Of a DNA stretch of 64,000 bases, positions 37,485 through 48,227 are shown one piece after another (within the stretch, counting starts at the first letter, position 1; the number at the start of each line of letters is the position of its first letter). The notes beneath the pieces were generated by a model. The model saw only the letters and a program-made list of their open reading frames with translations, did not search any database and was not told the DNA's origin. The position numbers were made by a program, and so were the translations under genes. Source of the stretch: Rhodothermus marinus DSM 4252. Lineage in GTDB: Bacteria > Bacteroidota > Rhodothermia > Rhodothermales > Rhodothermaceae. The stretch is taken from contig NC_013501.1 in assembly GCF_000024845.1 (NCBI RefSeq), forward strand, positions 2,460,874 through 2,524,873, written 5' to 3'.

Positions 37485-39587
37485 TCATCCCACCCGCGCA
37501 AAACCCAGCGAGCGCGTGGCATAGAAGCGGTCGTAGTAGGCGCGCAGCATGGCGTGCTCGGGCGCCTCAAGGTTGGGATCGCGGCGGATCAGCTCGAAGG
37601 CGGCCTCACGTGCTTTGATCAGAATCGGCTGGTCCTGCGTGATGTCGGCAATCTTCAGATCGGGTAGTCCGCTCTGGCGCGTGCCGAAAAAGTCGCCCGC
37701 CCCGCGGAGCTTCAGGTCCATCTCGCTGATCTTGAAGCCGTCGTCCGTCTCGGCCATCACCCGAAGGCGCTCTTCGGCCTCGGCCGTGCGCCGGTGGTCC
37801 ACCATCAGGATGCAGTAGCTCTGCTCGGCGCCGCGCCCGACGCGGCCCCGGAGCTGGTGCAGCTGGCTCAGTCCAAACCGCTCGGCGTGCTCGATGATCA
37901 TCACCGTCGCGTTCGGCACATCGACGCCCACCTCGATCACCGTCGTGGCCACCAGGATGTCAGTCTCGCCGTTTTTGAACCGCTCCATGGCCTCCTCCTT
38001 CTCGTAGGGCAGCATGCGGCCGTGGATCAGATCCACGCGGTAGGGCCGGAACAGCTCCTTGAGCCGTCGGTAGCCGTTCTCGGCGTCCTGCAGGTCCATT
38101 TTTTCGCTTTCCTCGACGAGCGGATAGACCACATAGGCCTGGCGCCCCTGGCGGAGTTGCTCGCGGAGAAAGGCGTACACCTCACCCCGACGTTTTTCGG
38201 AGCGGATCCAGGTGATGACGGGCTTGCGTCCGGCCGGCCGCTCGTCGATGATCGACACGTCCAGATCGCCGTAGAGCGTCATGGCCAGCGAACGCGGGAT
38301 CGGCGTGGCCGTCATGAGCAGCATGTGCGGGTTTTCGCCTTTGCTGAAGAGTTCGGCCCGCTGCACCACCCCGAAGCGGTGCTGCTCGTCCACGATGGCC
38401 AGCCCCAGCCGATGAAACTGCACGGTCTCCTGAATCACCGCATGCGTGCCCACGGCCACGTGCGCCCGACCTTCGGCCAGATCGGCCAGAATTTCTTCGC
38501 GCAGCGACTTGCGCTGCCCGCCCAGCAGCAGCCGCACCTCGACGCCCAGCGGGTCCAGGTAGCGGCGCATGTTCGCATAGTGCTGCTCGGCCAGGATTTC
38601 CGTGGGCACCATGAAGGCGCTCTGGTAGCCGTTGTCCACCGCGTGCAGGATGGCCGCCATGGCCACCACGGTCTTGCCGCTCCCCACGTCGCCCTGGATG
38701 AGCCGGTTCATCTGCAGGCCCGAGGTGGTGTCGCGGATGATGTCCTCCAGGGCCCGCTTCTGGGCGTTCGTCAGCTCGAAGGGAAGGATTTCGTTCAGAA
38801 AGCGATGAAACCGTTCGCCGGGCGGTCCGAAGCGGGGTCCGGCCACGGCCTGGCGGATCTGCTTCGTGCGGGCCAGCATGAGCTGGATGAAGAACAACTC
38901 CTCGAACTTGAGCCGCTCGCGGGCCTGGGCCAGCTCCGCCTGACTCCGCGGGAAGTGCACGGCCCGAAGCGCCACGCGGCCGTCCATCAGCCCGTAGCGC
39001 GTGCGGATCCACTCGGGAAGGATCTCCGGAAGCTTCAGCCCGTGCTGTTTGAAGAACGTGTACAGGATGCGCCGGAACGTGCGGCTGGTGAGCCCGACTT
39101 TTTCCAGCGCGGCACCGCCCGGATACAGGGCGATGATGCGGCCGGTGGCCAGCGCGGCCCCTTCCCCGTCGAGCCGATCGAAGTCCGGATGCGTCATCGA
39201 AAACGTGTAGCCGAAGCGCTGGACCTTGCCGTGAAAGGCCACCCGATCGCCCGGCTTGAATGCTTTCGCGACCCAGTTCAGGCGGTTGAACCAGACGCAC
39301 TTCAGGCGACCGCCGCTCTCGTCTTCCAGGATCAGTTCGAACCGCTTGCGGCCTTTGCCCTCCACCACCCCGGCCACGCGCACCGTTCCGACCACCGTCA
39401 CGGACCCCATGCGCTCGTCCAGCCGCCGAAGCGGCACGATCGTCGAGCGGTCCAGATAGCGCCGCGGAAAGTAGTGCAGCAGGTCCCGGACGGTGTGCAC
39501 GCCCACGCGGGCCAGCACCTCAGCCCGACGCGGTCCCACCCCGGCCAGGTAGCGCACCTCGGTGGACAGGATGTTCAGATCGGCCAC
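37485..39587 (-). CDS. recG: ATP-dependent DNA helicase RecG
   Basis: Remodels stalled replication forks and Holliday junctions. The 700-aa protein has the N-terminal wedge/OB domain (LLHYFPRRYLDRS, VVGTVRVAGVVEGKGRKRFE), Walker A GDVGSGKTVVAMAA, DEQHRFGVVQR, LMTATPIPRS, and the final helicase motif with RGRVGRGAEQSYC. Family-typical C-terminal LKLRGAGDFFGTRQSG is intact. It starts with GTG at 39587. Its stop overlaps the start of the AT-rich HNH-like gene. Confidence 0.96.
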   Translation of the reverse strand: MADLNILSTEVRYLAGVGPRRAEVLARVGVHTVRDLLHYFPRRYLDRSTIVPLRRLDERMGSVTVVGTVRVAGVVEGKGRKRFELILEDESGGRLKCVWFNRLNWVAKAFKPGDRVAFHGKVQRFGYTFSMTHPDFDRLDGEGAALATGRIIALYPGGAALEKVGLTSRTFRRILYTFFKQHGLKLPEILPEWIRTRYGLMDGRVALRAVHFPRSQAELAQARERLKFEELFFIQLMLARTKQIRQAVAGPRFGPPGERFHRFLNEILPFELTNAQKRALEDIIRDTTSGLQMNRLIQGDVGSGKTVVAMAAILHAVDNGYQSAFMVPTEILAEQHYANMRRYLDPLGVEVRLLLGGQRKSLREEILADLAEGRAHVAVGTHAVIQETVQFHRLGLAIVDEQHRFGVVQRAELFSKGENPHMLLMTATPIPRSLAMTLYGDLDVSIIDERPAGRKPVITWIRSEKRRGEVYAFLREQLRQGRQAYVVYPLVEESEKMDLQDAENGYRRLKELFRPYRVDLIHGRMLPYEKEEAMERFKNGETDILVATTVIEVGVDVPNATVMIIEHAERFGLSQLHQLRGRVGRGAEQSYCILMVDHRRTAEAEERLRVMAETDDGFKISEMDLKLRGAGDFFGTRQSGLPDLKIADITQDQPILIKAREAAFELIRRDPNLEAPEHAMLRAYYDRFYATRSLGFARVG

Positions 39588-39747
39588 GCCTGCGATTCCG
39601 TGCCGTTGTGTTTCAGAACGAATTTAACGCATTTCGCCGCCCGGCACATCCCCCACGCGCAAAAACTTAATGGCCCGGCCGGTAACTTTATGCCTGCGCG
39701 TCCGTAGGCCCTGAGAAACATCCTTTTTCATACTGGTACCTGAAGCC

Positions 39748-40152
39748 ATGCGATATACCCCAATGCTTGCCGGACTGTGGCTGCTGCTGTTCGTCCCGAC
39801 GACCCTGCGCGCCGGTCCGGCACCTGTCCCCGACACCACCACCCAGGCCTGCCAGGTAACGCGCGTTCTTTATGCACTTGACAGCCCACACGCCCACCTC
39901 CAGAACTGGGGCCTGGAAGAAACGCTGTATCTCGTCGAACGCCATGCCGAAGCGCTCCCGCTGGCCCGTCTGTTTGCGGCCGTGGTACGCGCCTACGAAC
40001 AGGCCGTCGATGATCAGCGCACGCTGGCGCTGGCCGCACTGCTCAGCTTCGATGCCGACGACGCCCGCGCCTACGTGCACGGCCACGCCACCGAATCGGA
40101 ACAGCAGGACGCCCGCGACCGCTGGATCCGCGTGCTCAACGGCCGGCTGTAG
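39748..40152 (+). CDS. Small secreted helical protein (paralog 1)
   Basis: A 134-aa protein with a signal peptide (PMLAGLWLLLFVPTTLRA). The mature part is helical: RVLYALDSPHAHLQNWGLEET, LPLARLFAAVVRAYEQAVDD, RTLALAALLSFDADDARAYV. The order and spacing match the next gene (paralog 2), with shared VV-x-AY-(E/D)QA, TLA-x-AAL and AY-(V/L)H. The pattern is HEAT-like and of unknown role. It is divergent from recG. Confidence 0.75.
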   Translation: MRYTPMLAGLWLLLFVPTTLRAGPAPVPDTTTQACQVTRVLYALDSPHAHLQNWGLEETLYLVERHAEALPLARLFAAVVRAYEQAVDDQRTLALAALLSFDADDARAYVHGHATESEQQDARDRWIRVLNGRL

Positions 40153-40319
40153 ACCGGACGAATCCGCAAAGATGCCGCCCGGGAAGTGGCTCCGATTCAA
40201 CTTTATTTTGTCCATCGCTTCAGAACGGGCAACTTTGCGCGGTAGCCCCCGTAACCTCTGAACAGATCCAGCTTGTGCAGTGGGTCTCCGGTATTTTTCT
40301 CATTAAACGGAGACGTGTT

Positions 40320-40757
40320 ATGTGGAAACGCTTATCTGGACCCGCGCTGATCTTCCTGATCGGCACCTTTACGCTCACCGCAACGACCACGGCCCAGGAC
40401 CGCTTTGCGGATAACGACCCGGACTGGTGGCACCGCGTGGCCATCCAGGCCGTGGCAAACGTCGGCAGCGCCGACACGGAAATTCAACGCATGGGCCTTG
40501 AAAACCTGATTTACCTTACGGTTTTCTATCGGGAGCACCTGCCCATGGACTACCTGCTGCAGGCGGTCGTAGCCGCCTACGACCAGGCCCCCAATGAAGT
40601 AAACCGGACGCTGGCCCGCGCGGCCCTGATCAGCATTGGAACGCCCACGGCCATCGCCTACCTGCACGACAACGGATCACGACGCCAGGAGCAGCTGGCC
40701 CGCGTCGAACTGATCCGCGTATTGCAGGACCAGCAAGCCCATGTCAATCGGTTCTGA
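40320..40757 (+). CDS. Small secreted helical protein (paralog 2)
   Basis: A 145-aa protein, signal peptide (ALIFLIGTFTLTATTTAQ), then helices with GLENLIYLTVFYREHLPMDY, VVAAYDQAPNEVNRTLARAA and AIAYLHDNGSRRQEQLARVE (read in parts). It is clearly related to the preceding gene. A GGAG ribosome site lies about 7-8 bases before the ATG. The role is unknown; such small tandem paralogs in Bacteroidota envelopes may be stress-linked, which is speculation. Confidence 0.8.
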   Translation: MWKRLSGPALIFLIGTFTLTATTTAQDRFADNDPDWWHRVAIQAVANVGSADTEIQRMGLENLIYLTVFYREHLPMDYLLQAVVAAYDQAPNEVNRTLARAALISIGTPTAIAYLHDNGSRRQEQLARVELIRVLQDQQAHVNRF

Positions 40758-40779
40758 ATCCCGTAAACAATCGTTCCTG

Positions 40780-40813
40780 CAGGGGCATGGCATCGCCGTG
40801 CCCCTGTTTTTTG
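40780..40813 (+). terminator. Rho-independent terminator
   Basis: Stem CAGGGGCA / TGCCCCTG (40780-40787, 40799-40806) followed by TTTTTTG. It closes the paralog pair. Confidence 0.88.
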
Positions 40814-40890
40814 TTCGAACAACGGAAACTCTCGCTGCACAAGCGCTTTTCTGAAAAAGCGTTCCCCGGCAACCATCATTCCCTACCACC

Positions 40891-41406
40891 ATGATTCCGG
40901 TACTGCTGAGCATGCTGCTGCTTTTTGGTTTCGGCAAGGACGACATGCCCCGTGTGGGCGACCCGGCCCCCGACTTCGAGGCACAGGCCACCGGCGGCAA
41001 GACGATTCGCCTGAGCGACCTGCGCGGCCACTGGGTGGTGCTCTACTTCTATCCCAAGTCGTTCACGCCGGGCTGCACGACGGAAGCCTGCACGCTGCGC
41101 GACGCCTACGAAAAGATCCAGTCGCTGGGCGCCGTTATCCTCGGCGTAAGCCTCGATGACCTGGAGACCCAGGAGCGCTTCAAGGCCGAGTACAAGCTGC
41201 CCTTCGACCTGATCAGCGATCACGACAAGAAGATTGCGAAGGCCTACGGCGTGCTGGGCATGGGCGGGCTGTACGCGAAGCGGGTTACGTTTCTGATCGA
41301 TCCGGAAGGCCGCATTGCGCACATCTTCGAAAAAGTCGATCCGGCGCGCCACGACCGCGACGTCTACGAGACGCTCAAAAAACTTCAGGAAACGGCCAAG
41401 TCCTGA
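40891..41406 (+). CDS. Peroxiredoxin (Bcp/PrxQ type)
   Basis: Thiol peroxidase of 171 aa. The peroxidatic Cys is in YPKSFTPGCTTEACTLRD, with the resolving Cys five residues later, the PrxQ atypical two-Cys arrangement. A short hydrophobic N-terminus (VLLSMLLLFGF) may anchor or export it. FLIDPEGRIAHIF is conserved. Confidence 0.92.
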   Translation: MIPVLLSMLLLFGFGKDDMPRVGDPAPDFEAQATGGKTIRLSDLRGHWVVLYFYPKSFTPGCTTEACTLRDAYEKIQSLGAVILGVSLDDLETQERFKAEYKLPFDLISDHDKKIAKAYGVLGMGGLYAKRVTFLIDPEGRIAHIFEKVDPARHDRDVYETLKKLQETAKS

Positions 41407-41437
41407 GCGGTCGTCACCTGCAGCCCCTCTTAAAGTC

Positions 41438-41881
41438 TCAGGATGACTCCCTGCCGGAAGGCCGTCCCTGTGCAAGATACGCCTGCAGGCGCCTCTGCAC
41501 GGCTGCCTTTACCCGATGGGCTTCCTGGAGCGCGCTGCGCGCCGTCTCTCGGTCGGCCACCGTTTCGCCAGGATAGCGGAACTCCACTCCAAATGGCGTA
41601 AGCATAGCAGCGGATGCCAGCTCTTCCGGCAGGGAAGGATCGGCCTGTGCTGCCAGCTCCAGAAGGAACCCGATGTCATGCGTTTTGGGAAAGGGAATCT
41701 GATGGCGCACCAGAAAAGCCTTCAGGAATTTTTCGGCGGCCTGCTGCGCGTGAAATGCCGTTACGAAATAATCTTCCTGCTCCAGCGCAAGCAGATGTTC
41801 GGCGGCCCGGAGATCCCCTTCAGCCTTCCGAAGCCATTCGCGTACGAAGTCCCAGACGACCTGCTCACGTGTCCGCTTCAT
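41438..41881 (-). CDS. HEPN domain protein
   Basis: A 147-aa all-helical HEPN protein (VWDFVREWLRKAEGDLRAAE, YFVTAFHAQQAAEKFLKAFL, FPKTHDIGFLLELAAQ). HEPN proteins of this type pair with MNT nucleotidyltransferases and some are RNase toxins. Here the classic R-x4-6-H motif is not obvious (RHQIPFPKTH is the nearest), so the protein may be the non-nuclease minimal type. Its start overlaps the MNT stop by 17 bp. Confidence 0.86.
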   Translation of the reverse strand: MKRTREQVVWDFVREWLRKAEGDLRAAEHLLALEQEDYFVTAFHAQQAAEKFLKAFLVRHQIPFPKTHDIGFLLELAAQADPSLPEELASAAMLTPFGVEFRYPGETVADRETARSALQEAHRVKAAVQRRLQAYLAQGRPSGRESS

Positions 41882-42203
41882 AGAGTACTTTTCCCCGGTG
41901 ATGGGCGGGATAGGCGAGTCCCCCCACCACGTCCCGGGTCTCTTCGAACGTTTCCGGGCTCATGAAGACAAGTTGCACCGGCACGGAACTGAGCCGGCTG
42001 AACTCCCGGGCAACTTTCCACTGCTCACCCCGCGGAGGAGGATTCGCCGTGACCACCAGCAGGTCCAGATCACTCCCTTCGTGAGGCTGCCCGTAGGCAT
42101 ATGACCCAAAGAGAATAATCTTACGGGGCCGAAATCGTCGGACAATCTGTCGGACGATTTCCGGAAGGCGCTCCAGCACAGCTGCTGTTGTGGCTTCGGC
42201 CAT
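41865..42203 (-). CDS. MNT-type minimal nucleotidyltransferase
   Basis: A 112-aa protein with the polymerase-beta-like motif GSYAYGQPHEGSDLDLLVV (GS-x10-D-x-D) near residues 33-51. Partner of the overlapping HEPN gene. In studied pairs the MNT AMPylates and neutralises the HEPN toxin; that is family knowledge. An AT-poor 363-bp non-coding stretch lies upstream. Confidence 0.88.
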   Translation of the reverse strand: MAEATTAAVLERLPEIVRQIVRRFRPRKIILFGSYAYGQPHEGSDLDLLVVTANPPPRGEQWKVAREFSRLSSVPVQLVFMSPETFEETRDVVGGLAYPAHHRGKVLYEADT

Positions 42204-42344
42204 CTTTAACTGGCCCGCAAAAGATGAAGACCCGGCTTATACGATTTCTGAAAAATCATAGTGCATGTGAGAAAACACGGGCGCACCGTAGTGTGCTTCC
42301 AGCCCAAGCCCAGAATGAGCGACGCTCGGAACCATCAGAGCCAC

Positions 42345-42505
42345 CCTCCCCCTGGCCCCCTCCCTGACAGGGAGGGGGAAGCCCAAGAGAGAAAGCCGCG
42401 ATGCTGCAACACGCGCAGGCGCCTGTCTCCACCACCAGCCGTAGCCCGTAGACACCGCTCCCCCTTGTAGGGGGAGCTGGCCCGAAGGGCCTGAGGGGGT
42501 CATGA
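42345..42505. repeat. GC-rich palindromic intergenic repeat
   Basis: Contains two near-perfect hairpins: CCCCCTCCCTG/CAGGGAGGGGG (42356-42366, 42368-42378) and GCTCCCCCT/AGGGGGAGC (42457-42465, 42469-42477), and GGCCC-GAA-GGGCC (42479-42491). The rest of the 42204-42566 gap holds no convincing gene; open frames across it are low-complexity. It looks like the dispersed 'CCCCCTC...GAGGGGG' intergenic repeats seen in many genomes. Confidence 0.7.
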
Positions 42506-42566
42506 GAACCCGCTGCACCATGATATCCAAGAAACTGGCAAACAGCACGGGCATCCTGTAACATTC

Positions 42567-42642
42567 TGGTGGGCCCGGCAGGATTCGAACCTGCGACCGT
42601 CGGATTATGAGTCCGCTGCTCTAACCGCTGAGCTACGGGCCC
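42567..42642 (-). tRNA. tRNA with CAU anticodon (Ile2 candidate, or Met elongator)
   Basis: A full cloverleaf on the minus strand; 76 nt including an encoded CCA. Acceptor GGGCCCG pairs with CGGGCCC; the D-loop AGCTCAGCGGTTAGAGC, anticodon CAT (42607-42609) and GGTTCGAATCC T-arm are all present. The 4-69 and 5-68 pairs are C-G, as in TilS (lysidine) substrates, and the D-loop length matches E. coli Ile2. I favour tRNA-Ile2, but elongator Met is not excluded. Confidence 0.9.
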
Positions 42643-42858
42643 GGCTTTCAGCGCAAAGCAACCGCATTGCCCGCCTTCAGGATCCCGGGGAACACTCCTT
42701 CTAATTTTTTAAGCACCTCACCTCGAGCTTCTTTAAAGATCTTATCTTTTCCCTGGATTCCCCTGGAACCCCTTTCATTCAACATAATTTTTTAAGACAA
42801 ACGACCCACTCACCGAACTTATTTCACTAAATTAATCATCAACCTGACAGATTGAATC

Positions 42859-43362
42859 ATGAGCGCGGTAGAACGCATCGATGAGATCGACGTCCGGATC
42901 CTGGAACTGCTCCAGGAGCACGGACGCATGAAGCGCAATCGCATCGCCGAAGAGGTGGGCCTGTCGGTCCCCTCGGTCAGCGAGCGCATGCGCAAGCTCG
43001 AAGAACGCGGGGTCATCACCGGCTACCATGCCGTGCTGGACCACAAGCGCCTACACTTCGACATCACGGCCTTCATCCGGGTGATCGTGGACGGCTCCGA
43101 ATACTATCCGGAGTTCATCCGCCGCGCCTGTGCGCTGGACGAAGTGCTCGAGGTCCACTCCATCACGGGCGAAGGCTCGCACATCCTGAAAGTCCGCACG
43201 CGTAACACGACCACGCTCGAACGGCTTCTTTCCCGCATCCAGTCGTGGCCCGGCGTGCACGGCACGGTCACCAGCATCGTGCTGAGCACCTTCAAGGAAA
43301 CGCGCCGGTTGCCGGTGGTGCCCACCGAACTGGTCCCCGTAGAAGAATTCGAAACCTCCTGA
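42859..43362 (+). CDS. Lrp/AsnC-family transcriptional regulator
   Basis: A 167-aa protein with the AsnC HTH ([40 protein letters not shown]) and a RAM ligand-binding domain (about 70-145: [33 protein letters not shown]). It lies 29 bp before glnN on the same strand, so it probably senses an amino acid and controls glnN; this is inference. The 216-bp gap upstream, after the tRNA, is AT-rich and likely holds its promoter. Confidence 0.93.
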   Translation: MSAVERIDEIDVRILELLQEHGRMKRNRIAEEVGLSVPSVSERMRKLEERGVITGYHAVLDHKRLHFDITAFIRVIVDGSEYYPEFIRRACALDEVLEVHSITGEGSHILKVRTRNTTTLERLLSRIQSWPGVHGTVTSIVLSTFKETRRLPVVPTELVPVEEFETS

Positions 43363-43391
43363 ACATAAACCCTCAAACCAACCAGCCGCCC

Positions 43392-45596
<2,205 letters not shown>

Positions 45597-45618
45597 TTTT
45601 GCGGCCGTTGCGGTTCGG

Positions 45619-45654
45619 CAGGCCCGCGTCGATCCGGCGCGGGCCTGTTTTTTT
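45619..45654 (+). terminator. Rho-independent terminator after glnN
   Basis: Stem CAGGCCCGCG / CGCGGGCCTG (45619-45628, 45638-45647) with T7 after it. Confidence 0.9.
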
Positions 45655-45709
45655 CGACGCGGATTGTTCCTATCTTGCAGGGCAAAGGACCAGGACAGCA
45701 GACGTGCGC

Positions 45710-46306
45710 ATGTCTTCGCCGCCTTCGGCTTCGAGCGAACAGGACCGGGCCTTTGTGGCCGAAGCGCTGCAGGGCAATGAGGCAGCCTATCAGGCCCTGA
45801 TGGACAAGTACCGCCCGGCGCTGCGCCGCCATATCGCCCGGATCGTACGCGACCCGCGCGACCTGGACGATCTCGTGCAGGAGACCTTCATCAAAGCCTT
45901 CACGGCCCTGTCCACCTACTCCACCGAGTACGCCTTCTCGACCTGGCTCTACAAGATCGCCACCAACCACGCCATCGACTACCTGCGCCGCAAGAAGCTC
46001 CGCACGCTCTCGTTGGACGAACCCATTCAGACGAAAGAAGGCACGCTCGAACGCGAACTGGCCGACACCACCTACTTTCCCGACCGGCACATCGTGGAAG
46101 ACCAGCGGCGCATGCTGCTCCAGGAAGCCATCAACGCCCTGCCCGAAAAGTACCGGCGCGTCATCGTGATGCGCCATCAGCAGGAAAAATCCTACGAAGA
46201 GATTGCCGAGGAGCTGAACCTGCCACTCGGCACCGTCAAGGCGCACATCTTCCGGGCCCGTCGCCTGCTCTACAAATACCTGCGCAGCAGGCGGAGCAGC
46301 CTTTGA
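45710..46306 (+). CDS. RNA polymerase sigma factor, ECF type
   Basis: A 198-aa sigma-70-family factor. Region 2 spans about 30-95 ([52 protein letters not shown]) and region 4 about 135-190 ([27 protein letters not shown] read in parts, [14 protein letters not shown]). No anti-sigma gene is adjacent, which is unusual for classical ECFs; it may be an ECF20/RpoE-like stand-alone. It precedes purB by 79 bp. Confidence 0.92.
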   Translation: MSSPPSASSEQDRAFVAEALQGNEAAYQALMDKYRPALRRHIARIVRDPRDLDDLVQETFIKAFTALSTYSTEYAFSTWLYKIATNHAIDYLRRKKLRTLSLDEPIQTKEGTLERELADTTYFPDRHIVEDQRRMLLQEAINALPEKYRRVIVMRHQQEKSYEEIAEELNLPLGTVKAHIFRARRLLYKYLRSRRSSL

Positions 46307-46385
46307 TCTTTTTTCGCCCCGCACCGTTCCGTTTGTCCCTAACTTTCGGCGTCGCGAAAGTTGCACGCAAGGAAAGCTACCGACC

Positions 46386-47681
46386 ATGATTGCCCGCTAC
46401 ACGCGCCCCGAAATGGCGCAGCTCTGGAGCGAGGAGGCGCAATACCAGTCGTGGCTCGAAGTCGAACTGGCTGCCTGCGAAGCCTGGGCCGAAATCGGCG
46501 TCATCCCGAAAGAAGACGTGGAAAAACTGCGTCGGAACGCCCGTTTCGACATCCGGCGCATTCACGAACTGGAAAAGATCACGCGGCACGACGTGGTGGC
46601 CTTCACACGGGCCGTGAGCGAGTCGCTGGGCGAAGAGCGCCGCTGGGTTCACTACGGCCTCACCTCGTCCGACGTGGTCGATACTGCCTGGTCCTATCGC
46701 CTGAAAAAGGCCAACGAGCTGATTCTGGAGGCGCTGGATCACTTTCTGGAGGTGCTGGCGCGGCGGGCCCGCGAGCACAAGTACACGCTGATGATCGGCC
46801 GCACGCACGGCGTGCACGCCGAGCCGACCACGTTCGGGCTCAAGCTGGCGCTTTTTTACGACATGATGCAGCGCAACCGGGCGCGCTTCGTGGCGGCCGC
46901 CGAAGAGATACGCGTGGGCAAACTATCGGGCGCCGTGGGCACGTTCGCCCACATCCCCCCCGAGGTCGAACGCATCACCTGCGAAAAGCTGGGCCTGAAG
47001 CCGGCGCCCATTTCCACGCAGGTGCTGGCCCGCGACCGCCATGCCCACTACCTGTCGGTGCTCGCGCTGATCGGGGCCACGCTGGAGCAACTGGCCGTCG
47101 AAGTCCGGCACCTGCAGCGCAGCGAGGTGCGCGAGGTAGAAGAAGCCTTCGGCAAGGGCCAGAAGGGCTCGTCGGCCATGCCGCACAAGCGCAACCCGAT
47201 CGCCTCCGAAAACATCACGGGCGTGGCCCGGCTGCTGCGCGGCTACATGATCTCGGCCTACGAGAACGTGGCGCTCTGGCACGAGCGCGACATCTCGCAT
47301 TCATCCGTCGAACGTGTCATCCTGCCCGACGCCACCACGCTCGTGCACTATGCGCTGCACCGCTACGCCGGCGTCCTCGACACCCTGAAGGTCTATCCGC
47401 AACGCATGCGGCGCAACATGGAGCTGACCTTCGGGCTCTACAACAGCCAGCGCCTGCTGCTGATGCTGATCGACAAAGGCCTGAGCCGCGAGGCGGCCTA
47501 CGACCTGGTGCAACCGGCCGCCATGCAGGCCTGGGACGAAGAGCGGCCGTTCTACGAGATCGTGCGTCGGCACCCGGCCATCACGAAGTACCTTTCGCCG
47601 GAAGAAATCGACGAGGCCTTCAACCCGGAATACCACCTGCGCCACGTGGACGAAATCTTCCGGCGCGTCGGGCTGGAATAG
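46386..47681 (+). CDS. purB: Adenylosuccinate lyase
   Basis: Catalyses two steps of purine synthesis (SAICAR and adenylosuccinate cleavage). The 431 aa is typical of the B. subtilis-type enzyme. Motifs: [32 protein letters not shown] with the catalytic His, and the signature [17 protein letters not shown] with the flexible Ser loop. It shares the pathway with purF at 1440. Confidence 0.96.
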   Translation: MIARYTRPEMAQLWSEEAQYQSWLEVELAACEAWAEIGVIPKEDVEKLRRNARFDIRRIHELEKITRHDVVAFTRAVSESLGEERRWVHYGLTSSDVVDTAWSYRLKKANELILEALDHFLEVLARRAREHKYTLMIGRTHGVHAEPTTFGLKLALFYDMMQRNRARFVAAAEEIRVGKLSGAVGTFAHIPPEVERITCEKLGLKPAPISTQVLARDRHAHYLSVLALIGATLEQLAVEVRHLQRSEVREVEEAFGKGQKGSSAMPHKRNPIASENITGVARLLRGYMISAYENVALWHERDISHSSVERVILPDATTLVHYALHRYAGVLDTLKVYPQRMRRNMELTFGLYNSQRLLLMLIDKGLSREAAYDLVQPAAMQAWDEERPFYEIVRRHPAITKYLSPEEIDEAFNPEYHLRHVDEIFRRVGLE

Positions 47682-47777
47682 GCCTTATTTTTAAAGAATC
47701 CGACAAACATTGACGGATTCCCCCCGCTTCGGTACTTTGGTACGTTTGAAGGTGCACTCGGACACGCGTAGACCGCC

Positions 47778-48149
47778 ATGCTGACCGATTTCCTTCCGCT
47801 GTTTATCATGATCGTGCTGGCCGCCGGGCTGGCCTTTTCGCTGCTCAAGCTGGCCGAGATCCTGGGGCCGCACCGGCCCAATCCCATCAAGCGCATGCCC
47901 TACGAAAGCGGCATGGACCCGGTGGGATCGGCCCGCGAGCGCTACACGGTGAAGTTCTATCTGGTGGCCATGATCTTCATCGTGTTCGACGTGGAAATCG
48001 TTTTCCTGTACCCGTGGGCCGTCAGCTATCGGGATTTTCTGGAAGCCGGTGCGGGCCTGGGCGTGCTGGCGGTCGTTGTGTTTTTCCTGATCATTCTGGC
48101 CGTGGGCCTGCTCTACGACATCAAGAAAGGTGGGCTGGAGTTCGACTGA
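47778..48149 (+). CDS. nuoA: NADH-quinone oxidoreductase subunit A
   Basis: Small membrane subunit of complex I (Nqo7). 123 aa with three spans and the conserved KRMPYESGMDPVGSARERYTVKFYLVAMIFIVFDVE region (read in parts). It starts the seven-gene cluster; the last membrane span precedes the VGLLYDIKKGGLEFD tail. Confidence 0.95.
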   Translation: MLTDFLPLFIMIVLAAGLAFSLLKLAEILGPHRPNPIKRMPYESGMDPVGSARERYTVKFYLVAMIFIVFDVEIVFLYPWAVSYRDFLEAGAGLGVLAVVVFFLIILAVGLLYDIKKGGLEFD

Positions 48150-48227
48150 AGGCGCCTGCCGAAACAGCCCGTGCCCTGGCTCATTAAACCCGTCCGGACC
48201 AGGCCTTGAAACCGACCGATTTGTCCC

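Larger units (their letters stand above)
35756..37488 (-). pseudogene. HNH-nuclease-like gene interrupted by IS1595-family element
   Basis: The 5' part runs 37488 to 36782; the 3' part is 35872 to 35756. Between them lies the IS. Joining the left flank, one copy of CTATGTAA and the right flank restores an open frame of 271 codons ending with TAG at 35758-35756; the restored C-terminus reads HRVLIHRDDEKGLLIG and continues to GVIIGKLH. As it stands the frame reads into the IS and stops at 36712 (258 aa). The N-terminus CIYCGAKNDLSDEHILPFGL and CNKC resemble HNH-type zinc-containing nucleases. Start ATG at 37488 overlaps the recG stop (ATGA); MKSLNNLVYG at 37452 is an alternative. Base composition is far more AT-rich than all neighbours, suggesting transfer. 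Confidence 0.88.

Noticed and set aside
37794-39707. A very long open frame opposite recG
   Set aside because: Same reason: recG helicase motifs are intact, and the opposite product has no domain-like pattern.
42237-42564. Small open frames over the palindromic repeat
   Set aside because: Low-complexity products driven by the hairpin sequences; no start site or motif.
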